Positions 22,188 to 29,283 of a stretch of DNA of 30,521 nucleotides are shown here, one piece after another. This DNA comes from an uncultured Massilia sp. (GTDB lineage: Bacteria; Pseudomonadota; Gammaproteobacteria; Burkholderiales; Burkholderiaceae), in the NCBI GenBank assembly GCA_946886065.1, contig CAMPHU010000031.1, positions 1-30,521 of the forward strand, written 5' to 3'. Under the pieces are notes generated by a model. It saw nothing but the letters and a program-made list of their open reading frames with translations. It was not told the DNA's origin and did no database searches. The position numbers and the translations under genes are program-made. The number at the start of each line of letters is the position of its first letter. The first letter of the stretch is position 1.

Positions 22188-24700
22188 CCCGCGACAGCAT
22201 CGTGCCTGATTCCCTGCCCAATTCCGTGCCCCGCCCCGGCGGCGAGCTCGCCCGCCTCGAAGACGTGTGGCGCACGCCCTCCGGCTGGCGCTTCTTCAAG
22301 TCGGTCAACAACACCAACATCGGCCTGCTCTACATCGGCACCGCCCTGCTGTTCTTCATCCTGGCCGGCATCCTGGCCCTCCTGATGCGGGTGCAGCTGG
22401 CGGTGCCGGAGAACACCTTCCTGAGCGCGTCCACCTACAACCAGGTGTTCACGATGCACGGCACCGTGATGATGTTCCTGTTCGCGATTCCCGTGGTCGA
22501 GGCCATCGCGGTCTACCTGCTGCCCAACATGCTGGGCGCGCGCGACCTGCCCTTCCCGCGCCTGTCCGCCTACGCCTACTGGGCCTACGCGTTCGGCGGC
22601 CTGGCCTTCTTCTGCACCCTGTTCGTCGGCCTGGCGCCGGACGGCGGCTGGTTCATGTATCCGCCGCTCACCGGCATGAAGTACTCGCCCGGCCTGAACG
22701 CCGACTTCTGGCTGCTGGGGATCGGCTTCATCGAGATCTCGGCCATCGCCGGCGCCATCGAGCTGATCGTCGGCATCCTGTTCACGCGCGCGCCGGGCAT
22801 GACCCTCGCGCGCATGCCGGTCTATGCCTGGGCCATGCTGGTGGTGGGTGTGATGATCGTGTTCGCCTTCCCCGCGGTGATCGCCGGCACCGCCCTGCTG
22901 GAGCTGGAGCGCGCCTTCGACTGGCCGCTGTTCAATGCCGAGCGCGGCGGCGATCCGCTGCTGTGGCAGCACCTGTTCTGGTTCTTCGGCCACCCGGAGG
23001 TCTACATCATCTTCCTGCCCGCCGCCGGCATGGTCTCGACCATGATTCCGACCATCGCGCAAAGCCCGCTGGTGGGACGGCGCGCCATCATCGTGGCGCT
23101 GGTGGGCGTGGGCTTCTTCAGCTTCGGGCTGTGGGCCCACCACATGTTCACCGCCGGGCTGGGCATCCTGGAGATGAGCTTCGTCTCGGCCGCCAGCATG
23201 GCGGTCGCGGTGCCGACCGCGATCCAGGTGTTCGGCTGGATCGCCACGCTGTGGCGCGGCAGGGTCCGCATGCACGCGCCCACCCTGTTCCTGCTCGGCT
23301 TCATGTTCATCTTCGTGCTGGGCGGCCTGACCGGGGTGATGGTGGCCGTGATTCCCTTCGACTGGCAGGTGCACGACACCTATTTCATCGTCGCCCACCT
23401 GCACTACGTGCTGATCGGCGGCATGGTGTTCCCGGTGTTCGCGGCCATCTATTACTGGCTGCCCCTCATCAACGGCAACCGGATGTCGGAACAGCTGGCG
23501 CGCTGGGTATTCTGGCTGATGTTCGGCGGCTTCAATATCGCCTTCTTCCCGATGCACATCACGGGCTTGTACGGCATGCCGCGCCGGGTCTATACCTATC
23601 TGCCGGAGATGGGCTGGGACCTGCTCAACCTGGTCTCCACCGTCGGCGCCTTCCTGTTCGCGGCCGGGGTGCTGCTGTTTGCCATCGACATCGCGCGCAC
23701 CCTGCGCCGGCCCGGGCGCGAGGTCGGCAACCCGTGGAACGCGTCCACGCTCGAGTGGCTGCCGTCGGAAGACTACGGCAACCGCAGCATCGCGCGGGTC
23801 CACTCCGCCAATCCGCTGTGGGACGACCCGGGCTTGTCGAAGGAAGTCGAGGAAGGCCGGCACTACCTGCCGAACACCGCCACCGGCCTGCGCGAGACCA
23901 TCGCCACCAGCCCGGTCGGCGCCGAGCCGCGCTACCTGATGATCCTGCCGGGCGACAGCTGGCTGACGGTGCTGGCGGCACTCGGCACGGCCGGCTTCTT
24001 CCTGCTGCTGACGGTGAAGCTGGTCTGGCTGGCCTGGGCCTTCGGCATCGTCGCGGTGGCGGCGACCATCGGCTGGCTGTGGCAATCGGACCGCCCGCCA
24101 CCGATGCAGGAGGCGCGGGTGTCGCGCGACCTGGTCCTGCCCATCAATGCGCGCGGCACCGCCTCGCAATCGTGGTGGGGCACCGTGATCATGCTGATCG
24201 TGGACGCCAGCATCTTCGCCTCCTTCGCGTTCGCCTACGTGCACATCTCGATGCGGCTGGAGATCTGCCCGCCGCCGGGCGCTTCCTTGCCGGACGCGCT
24301 GTGGCCGATGCTGTCCGCCGGCTTGCTGGCGGCCGGTTCCGCGCTGCTGTGGCTGGGCGGACGCTTCGACCGCAAGTTCCTGCCCTGGCTGACCCTGGCG
24401 GCGCTGGGCTGCGCGATCGCCTCCTTCCTGTTCGAGTGGCACGGCTGGCAGCTGGTGCGCCTGGACGGCACGGCCAACGCCTGGAGCGCGGCCATCGCCA
24501 CCCTGGTCGGCTACCAGGGCCTGCACATCGTGCTGCTGGCCATCCTCGCGCCCTACCTGTGCCTGCGCGTCTGGCGCGGGCATCTCACCAGGACCAGCAT
24601 GGCGACGCTCGACAACATCGTCCTGATCTGGCATTACACCACCCTGCAGGGCATCGCCGCCATCGCGGTGATCCGCGGCCTGCCCTGGCTGATGGACTGA
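22184..24700 (+). CDS. Cytochrome c oxidase subunit I-III fusion
   Basis: An 838-residue membrane protein. Residues about 30-510 are subunit I with 12 predicted helices. Haem and CuB ligands are complete: H92, H270 and crosslink-type Y274 in GHPEVY, H319-H320 in WAHHMFTAG, H405 and H407 in VAHLHYVL. E272 and D121 (GARDLPFPR) of the D-channel are kept. Q348 (VPTAIQVF) stands where the K-channel lysine is expected. After a cytoplasmic-type linker (about 510-585), residues 585-838 form a subunit III-like part with further helices (WWGTVIMLIVDASIFASFAF, VGYQGLHIVLLAIL, WHYTTLQGI). The reaction is oxygen reduction coupled to proton movement. The start MTRDSIVPDS at 22184 overlaps subunit II (ATGA). 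Confidence 0.94.
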   Translation: MTRDSIVPDSLPNSVPRPGGELARLEDVWRTPSGWRFFKSVNNTNIGLLYIGTALLFFILAGILALLMRVQLAVPENTFLSASTYNQVFTMHGTVMMFLFAIPVVEAIAVYLLPNMLGARDLPFPRLSAYAYWAYAFGGLAFFCTLFVGLAPDGGWFMYPPLTGMKYSPGLNADFWLLGIGFIEISAIAGAIELIVGILFTRAPGMTLARMPVYAWAMLVVGVMIVFAFPAVIAGTALLELERAFDWPLFNAERGGDPLLWQHLFWFFGHPEVYIIFLPAAGMVSTMIPTIAQSPLVGRRAIIVALVGVGFFSFGLWAHHMFTAGLGILEMSFVSAASMAVAVPTAIQVFGWIATLWRGRVRMHAPTLFLLGFMFIFVLGGLTGVMVAVIPFDWQVHDTYFIVAHLHYVLIGGMVFPVFAAIYYWLPLINGNRMSEQLARWVFWLMFGGFNIAFFPMHITGLYGMPRRVYTYLPEMGWDLLNLVSTVGAFLFAAGVLLFAIDIARTLRRPGREVGNPWNASTLEWLPSEDYGNRSIARVHSANPLWDDPGLSKEVEEGRHYLPNTATGLRETIATSPVGAEPRYLMILPGDSWLTVLAALGTAGFFLLLTVKLVWLAWAFGIVAVAATIGWLWQSDRPPPMQEARVSRDLVLPINARGTASQSWWGTVIMLIVDASIFASFAFAYVHISMRLEICPPPGASLPDALWPMLSAGLLAAGSALLWLGGRFDRKFLPWLTLAALGCAIASFLFEWHGWQLVRLDGTANAWSAAIATLVGYQGLHIVLLAILAPYLCLRVWRGHLTRTSMATLDNIVLIWHYTTLQGIAAIAVIRGLPWLMD

Positions 24701-24702
24701 GC

Positions 24703-25029
24703 ATGCACGACCACTTCTTTGTGCGCCTGGCGCGCGGCAGCGCTTCCTTCGTGATCTGGGCCCTGCACTTCACGCTGTGCTACGGCCTGGCGGCGGCCCA
24801 GTGCACGCCGGGCGGCATGCGCGCGGGCGGGCCGGACCGCGGGCTGCTGGGCGTGGCGACGGTGGTGGCACTGGGCGCCTGCCTGTGGCTGGGCTGGCGC
24901 GCCCGGGGGCGCCTGCGGGAGCCGGACGTGGGCCTGACCGACTGGGCGGCCGTGGCCGGCGCGGTACTGGGGATGGTCGGCATTGCCTGGAACGGCATTG
25001 CTCTGCTGTTGGCGGGAGGGTGCGCGTGA
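24703..25029 (+). CDS. Small three-helix membrane protein of the oxidase operon
   Basis: A 108-residue hydrophobic protein starting 2 nt after the oxidase subunit I-III stop. Three helices are visible: about 13-32 (SFVIWALHFTLCYGLAAAQ), 48-67 (LLGVATVVALGACLWLGW) and 81-106 (WAAVAGAVLGMVGIAWNGIA). It has no metal-binding histidine cluster. Position and spacing imply it is the last gene of the oxidase operon, perhaps a small accessory subunit or assembly factor. It is the genuine 3' end of a much longer open frame whose upstream part merely overlaps the oxidase gene in another frame. Confidence 0.75.
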   Translation: MHDHFFVRLARGSASFVIWALHFTLCYGLAAAQCTPGGMRAGGPDRGLLGVATVVALGACLWLGWRARGRLREPDVGLTDWAAVAGAVLGMVGIAWNGIALLLAGGCA

Positions 25030-25110
25030 ATGCTTGCCGGTGAAGGTGGCCGGAGGCGGTCGACAGTCTGCCGGGGCACAACATGATGGAATAATTGCAG
25101 CTATAATTTC

Positions 25111-25116
25111 CTAATC
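25111..25116 (+). promoter_or_regulatory. Candidate -10 box before the MASE1-like gene
   Basis: A perfect TATAAT lies about 30 nt upstream of the start codon at 25146, in a locally AT-rich stretch. No good -35 is present at 16-18 nt. Confidence 0.35.
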
Positions 25117-25145
25117 GCAACACCCTACGCTGAGAACACTGACCA

Positions 25146-25715
25146 ATGCGCAGCACGAAAGACCATCTGGGAAAGCAGCTCGGCTACGTCGGCATCATTT
25201 CAGTGGCGTTCGTCGCGCTGAACGGGCTCAACGAGTTCATCTTTATTCAATTCGAATACGGTCAAGGCGTGAATTGGGTATTCCTTCCCGCCGGAATCCG
25301 TCTTCTTGCAACGCTGCTTTTTGGATTCACCGGCTTTGTCGGCCTGTTCCTGGCGAGCCTCTACCTGAACTTCCAGCATTTTGCCTTCAACGACGATGTG
25401 CGCGCGTTGAGTGGTGCGCTGGCGGGTGCTGGCGGGCCTTACCTGGCTTATCTGTTCGCGAAACACTGGTTCGACCTGGGCCCGCGCCTCAAGAACCTGA
25501 CAGCACGCCGGCTCCTGTTTACCGGGGTGCTGTGTGGACTCATGAGTCCCATTTTCCATCATGCGTTCATGTGGGTTCAGACCGGCCTTGTAGACTGGAC
25601 TGCCGTCATTGCAATGATCACGGGCGACATCGTCGGCATTCTCACTATTCTCTATCTCGCAAAAGGCGTGATCGTACTCACGGATCCTCGCGATGTGGAT
25701 GATCATCTGGCCTGA
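25146..25715 (+). CDS. MASE1-like integral membrane protein (stand-alone, 189 aa)
   Basis: A 189-residue polytopic membrane protein with about five or six helices. The segment NWVFLPAGIRLLATLLFGFT (residues 43-62) resembles the PAGIRL region of MASE1 sensory domains, and GLFLASLYLNFQHF plus the closing MITGDIVGILTILYLAKGVI also fit. Full MASE1 domains are about 280-300 residues and are normally fused to GGDEF, EAL or histidine kinase outputs; none is present here. Base composition is less GC-rich than the neighbours, with more A/T-ending codons. It ends in VLTDPRDVDDHLA, a short cytoplasmic tail. It could be a truncated sensor or a free-standing family; function unknown. Confidence 0.72.
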   Translation: MRSTKDHLGKQLGYVGIISVAFVALNGLNEFIFIQFEYGQGVNWVFLPAGIRLLATLLFGFTGFVGLFLASLYLNFQHFAFNDDVRALSGALAGAGGPYLAYLFAKHWFDLGPRLKNLTARRLLFTGVLCGLMSPIFHHAFMWVQTGLVDWTAVIAMITGDIVGILTILYLAKGVIVLTDPRDVDDHLA

Positions 25716-25743
25716 GGGAGCGGCAGCGGAAGTGGGAATTGCA

Positions 25744-26604
25744 TCACTTCTTCCCAATGGACGCTGCGAGGCGCCGGGCCGCTTGCACAGGCGGCGTATC
25801 GCCCAGCGGCAGCAGCATGGCGCCTCTCGCCAGCGCGCGCACCACTCCCGCTTCGCCCGGGCGCAGTCCTCGTCCGCGTAACTGCGGAAACGACCTTACC
25901 GGTTCGGGGGTGATCTCAACGGCGGCGCGCACCAGCAGCCGCTGGAGCGGCCGCAAGGGCGCGGGCACGATCGGCGCCTCGTCCATCAGGCGCAGGAATT
26001 CGGCAAGGATGCTTGAACCCTCCAGCTTGGGGGCGGTGGCCGCAAGCAAGGCTTCCCATGCAACCCATGATGCAGGTGCGCCAGTTGCGCCGTACAGCCG
26101 GGCGGCCGGCTCGCCCTCGGCGAAGGCGGCGTCCTTCCCCGCCGGCGACAAGGGCACGGCGTAGCGGTGATAAGCCTCGATGAATCCGAATGCGGCGGTC
26201 GCATGGACCCAGTCGAGCAGCCGCGGATCGTTGGCGCGGTAGGCTAGTCCGTCGGGCGTCGTGCCCTGCACACGCTCATGCATCCGCACCACGCGCGCGA
26301 TGAGCTGCTCGGCCGCCGAACGCGGCCCGTAGACGGTCATCATGGCCGCGAAGCCGGTGCGCCGCAGCCGCATGACCGGGTCATGCCGGAAACCGCTGTG
26401 CTCCCACACGCCCGAGCGCACCGATGGTTCCGCCAGCTCCAGCAGCACCGCCGCCACCCCGCCGACGAACAGGGAAACCGGATTGGCGAACACCCGCCAG
26501 GACACGCCGCCCGCGGGCGTCAGGGCGGGCTCTCCCGCCGGCCGGCTGAAGTCGAAGGCCATGCCCGCCGGCGGGCGCATCAGGTCACGCAAGCCATCCA
26601 GCAT
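25744..26604 (-). CDS. MpaB/DUF2236-family putative oxygenase
   Basis: A 286-residue protein of the DUF2236 (MpaB, rubber-oxygenase-like) family. Recognised segments include NPVSLFVGGVAAVLLELAEP, VRSGVWEHSGF, TGFAAMMTVYGPRSAAEQLI and LLDWVHATAAFGFIEAYHRY. H in WVHATAAF is the residue usually implicated in haem ligation in this family. Members include latex-clearing rubber oxygenases and fungal MpaB, an oxygenase that cleaves a prenyl side chain. No signal peptide is present, so it is likely cytoplasmic. It starts 22 nt after a sorbosone-dehydrogenase-like gene and is probably co-transcribed with it. The substrate is unknown. Confidence 0.85.
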   Translation of the reverse strand: MLDGLRDLMRPPAGMAFDFSRPAGEPALTPAGGVSWRVFANPVSLFVGGVAAVLLELAEPSVRSGVWEHSGFRHDPVMRLRRTGFAAMMTVYGPRSAAEQLIARVVRMHERVQGTTPDGLAYRANDPRLLDWVHATAAFGFIEAYHRYAVPLSPAGKDAAFAEGEPAARLYGATGAPASWVAWEALLAATAPKLEGSSILAEFLRLMDEAPIVPAPLRPLQRLLVRAAVEITPEPVRSFPQLRGRGLRPGEAGVVRALARGAMLLPLGDTPPVQAARRLAASIGKK

Positions 26605-26626
26605 CGGAAGCCTGGCAGCCGGCGTG

Positions 26627-27940
26627 TCAACGCGCCGGCGCCACCCGCCAGATCACGTTGCCGACATCGTCCGCCACCAGCACGGCCCCTTCCTTGTCCA
26701 CCGCCACGCCGACCGGACGCCCCATGGCGTCGCCGTTCTTGTCGACGAAGCCGGTCAGGATGTCCGTGGGCTTCCCGGTCGGCATGCCGTCGCGGAAGGG
26801 CACGAACACCACCTTGTATCCCGACAGCGGGGTGCGGTTCCAGGAACCGTGCTCGCCGATGATGGCGCCTCCCGCGAACTGCGGCAGCAGCGCAGCTTCA
26901 TAAAAGGCCAGCCCAAGCGCCGCCACGTGCGCTCCCAGCGCGTAATCGGGCACGATCGCCTTCTCCACCAGCTCCGGCCGCGGCGGCTTGACGCGCGCAT
27001 CGACGTGCTTGCCGTAGTAGCTGTAGGGCCAGCCGTAGAAGCCGCCGTCCTTGACCGAGGTCAGGTAGTCCGGCACCAGGTCGCTGCCCAGTTCGTCGCG
27101 TTCGTTCACCACGGTCCACAAGGCCCCGGTCGTCGGATTCCAGGCCAGGCCGTTCGGATTGCGCAGGCCCGAGGCGAACAGGCGGCTCTTGCCGGTGGCG
27201 AGGTCCACCTCGAGGATGGCGGCGCGGTCGACTTCCTTGTCCATGCCGTTCTCGGCCACGTTGCTGTTCGATCCGGAGGTGGCATACAGCTTGGTGCCGT
27301 CCTTGCTGGCGATGATGTTCTTGGTCCAGTGGTGGTTCAGCGGCCCGCCCGGCAGCGGCGCCACCGGCTGGGGCGCGGCGGTGATCTCGGTCATGCCTTC
27401 CTTGTAGGCGAAGCGCACGATGCCGTCGGTATTGGCCACGTAGAAGGTGTCGCCCACCAGCGCCATGCCGAAGGGCGAATTCAGGTTCTTGATGAAGACG
27501 CGCTTGAGCTCCGCCACGCCGTCGCCGTCGGCATCGCGCAGCAGGCTGATGCGGTTGGCGCTGGGCACGGCGGCGCCCGCTTTCTTCATCACCTTCTTCA
27601 TGATCCAGCCCTTGATGCCCTTGTACTCCTCCGGACGCTCGGGGGCATTGGTCTCGGCCACCAGCACGTCGCCGTTGGGCAGCACGTACAGCCAGCGCGG
27701 GTGGTCGAGGGCGGTGGCGAAGGCGTTCACCGCCAGGCCGGCGGCCGGCGCCGGCCCGCTTCCCGACGGCCAGCCCTTGGCGGGCGCGATGTCCACGGTC
27801 GGGATGGTCGTCTTGACCGGTTCCTTGATGACCGGTTGGAGACCGACGTCGGAACCGGAAGGCAGGATCGATTTCTCGCCGCAGGCGGCAAGCAGCAGCA
27901 GCGAAGCGCCTGCGAGCAGGCGCCCGGGAAGGGTGCGCAT
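26627..27940 (-). CDS. Lipoprotein sorbosone-dehydrogenase-like beta-propeller (PQQ sugar dehydrogenase family)
   Basis: A 437-residue secreted protein with a lipoprotein signal peptide (LLLLAACGEKS). The mature part is a six-bladed propeller of the glucose/sorbosone dehydrogenase family: PNGDVLVAETNAPERPEEYK, SPFGMALVGDTFYVANTDG, HHWTKNIIASKDGTKLYAT, GLRNPNGLAWNPTTGALWTV, NERDELGSDLVPDYLTSVKD, GGFYGWPYSYYGKHVD and HGSWNRTPLSGYKVVFVPF. Members of this family may use PQQ to oxidise sugars or aldehydes in the periplasm, but many remain uncharacterised. The ATG at 27940 is preceded by GGAGGAGGAC. The upstream region 27941-28026 contains an AT-rich run with TATATA at 27974-27979, a possible promoter. 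Confidence 0.87.
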   Translation of the reverse strand: MRTLPGRLLAGASLLLLAACGEKSILPSGSDVGLQPVIKEPVKTTIPTVDIAPAKGWPSGSGPAPAAGLAVNAFATALDHPRWLYVLPNGDVLVAETNAPERPEEYKGIKGWIMKKVMKKAGAAVPSANRISLLRDADGDGVAELKRVFIKNLNSPFGMALVGDTFYVANTDGIVRFAYKEGMTEITAAPQPVAPLPGGPLNHHWTKNIIASKDGTKLYATSGSNSNVAENGMDKEVDRAAILEVDLATGKSRLFASGLRNPNGLAWNPTTGALWTVVNERDELGSDLVPDYLTSVKDGGFYGWPYSYYGKHVDARVKPPRPELVEKAIVPDYALGAHVAALGLAFYEAALLPQFAGGAIIGEHGSWNRTPLSGYKVVFVPFRDGMPTGKPTDILTGFVDKNGDAMGRPVGVAVDKEGAVLVADDVGNVIWRVAPAR

Positions 27941-28026
27941 GATAGTCCTCCTCCAGTATGAAGGATGACATTTTATATAGACAAAAAATTACGCATCGTA
28001 CGTTACCGCCGAGAAAGCGGGCCCGC

Positions 28027-29283
28027 TCACGCTGCCGTCCCGGCCTCCCTGCGGCGCCGCGCGAACTTCCACAGGCCGGGCAGCTGGACCAGCAGCAGCA
28101 GGGCGAAAGCGGTCTGGTAGGCGATGGGCGGCGGCCGGCCGGACAGTTCCGGCTTCCACAGCCCGACCACCAGGCCGAACCCGGCCTGCACCAGGAAGGC
28201 CCCGATGAAGATCAGGAGGTTGAGGCAAGTCGCGGCTCTCCCGGTCAGCTCGCGCGGCATCGACTGCGCCACGATCGCGTATTCGATGCCGGTGATGGTG
28301 CCCACCAGCGTGAACAGCACCGACAGCAGCTGGAAGCTGGGCTGGTAGCCGATGACGAAGCCCGCCTGCACCAGCACGAACACGGTCACGCCGGCCGCCG
28401 CGACGTCCAGCGGCGGCATGCCGCGCCGCCCTGCCCACTCGGTGACCATGCCCACCGCGATCGCACCGAAGATGACGGCCGCCATGCCCAGGTACAGCAG
28501 GTAGGCCACCGCCGCCTCGGGAAAGCGCGCCACGTCCGACAGCCAGCGCCCGATCCACAAGCCCTGCACGCCGAAAAACACCGCGTGCGGCGCCAGCACC
28601 AGCGAGATCGCGCTGCGAAAGCCGGGGGTGCGCCACACCTCGCGCAGCGCCTGCGGCAGCGGCCCGCGCCTGGCCGCCGGGCTGTCCGTGCGCGGAGTCA
28701 GCAGCGCGATCAAGAGGCCGGTGCAGGCCACCAGGCCGCCGAAGATCACGAACAGGCCGCGCCAGTCGGTGTATTCGAGCGCCGCACGCACCGGCGTGGT
28801 GGCGGTGGCCGCGCCCAGGCCGCCGACCGCGATCAGGTAGCCGTGCACGGACGGCAGCCGGCTGGGCGCGACCCAGGTGGACACCGCCTTCACCGCGGCC
28901 ATGAAGCAGCCGCCCAGGCCGCAGCCCATCACGGCCCGCGCCACCAGCAGCTGGGCGAAGCCCGTGCCGCGCGCGAACAGCAGCGCCCCGCAAGCGGCCA
29001 GCAGCAGCATCGCCAGCTGCACCCGGCGCGGGCCGTGGCGGTCGAGCACGATCCCCACCGGCAGCTGCACCAGCGCGAAGGCGAGGAAAAAGGCGCTGGT
29101 GAGCAGGCCGAGCTGGCCGGGCGTGAGCGCCAGTTCGCCCACCAGGTGCGAGGCCAGCACCGCGTTCACGTTGCGCAGCAGCGAGGACAGGTAATGGCCG
29201 AGCGCGAAAGGCAGGAACACGTAGAGGAACACCGCCACGCCGGACAAGCGCGGCGCGGCGGCCGCCGCCAGGGAAGGCTGCAT
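28027..29283 (-). CDS. MFS transporter
   Basis: A 418-residue major facilitator superfamily protein with about 12 predicted helices. The loop 2-3 motif appears as GIVLDRHGPRRVQ (conserved D-R-x-G-x-R-R), and a comparable loop in the second half is EWAGRRGMPP. The N-terminal half ends in a cytoplasmic loop near RTDSPAARRGPLPQALREVW, about residue 200-220. It has no family-specific substrate signature that I can name. The ATG shares one base with the TGA stop of the upstream KamA-family gene (TGATG), so the two are translationally coupled, and the transporter probably moves a substrate or product of that enzyme. Confidence 0.88.
   Translation of the reverse strand: MQPSLAAAAAPRLSGVAVFLYVFLPFALGHYLSSLLRNVNAVLASHLVGELALTPGQLGLLTSAFFLAFALVQLPVGIVLDRHGPRRVQLAMLLLAACGALLFARGTGFAQLLVARAVMGCGLGGCFMAAVKAVSTWVAPSRLPSVHGYLIAVGGLGAATATTPVRAALEYTDWRGLFVIFGGLVACTGLLIALLTPRTDSPAARRGPLPQALREVWRTPGFRSAISLVLAPHAVFFGVQGLWIGRWLSDVARFPEAAVAYLLYLGMAAVIFGAIAVGMVTEWAGRRGMPPLDVAAAGVTVFVLVQAGFVIGYQPSFQLLSVLFTLVGTITGIEYAIVAQSMPRELTGRAATCLNLLIFIGAFLVQAGFGLVVGLWKPELSGRPPPIAYQTAFALLLLVQLPGLWKFARRRREAGTAA

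Noticed and set aside
22166..24634. Open frame of 822 codons on the minus strand opposite the oxidase subunit I-III gene
   Set aside because: It is rich in H, Q, R, D and G with no recognisable domain or hydrophobic core, the usual antisense shadow of a high-GC gene. The plus-strand protein has every oxidase ligand.
22267..24702. Upstream part of a long plus-strand frame that ends at 25029
   Set aside because: Arg/Ala/Pro/His-rich and overlapping the oxidase gene in another frame. Only the last 108 codons (from 24703) look like a real protein.
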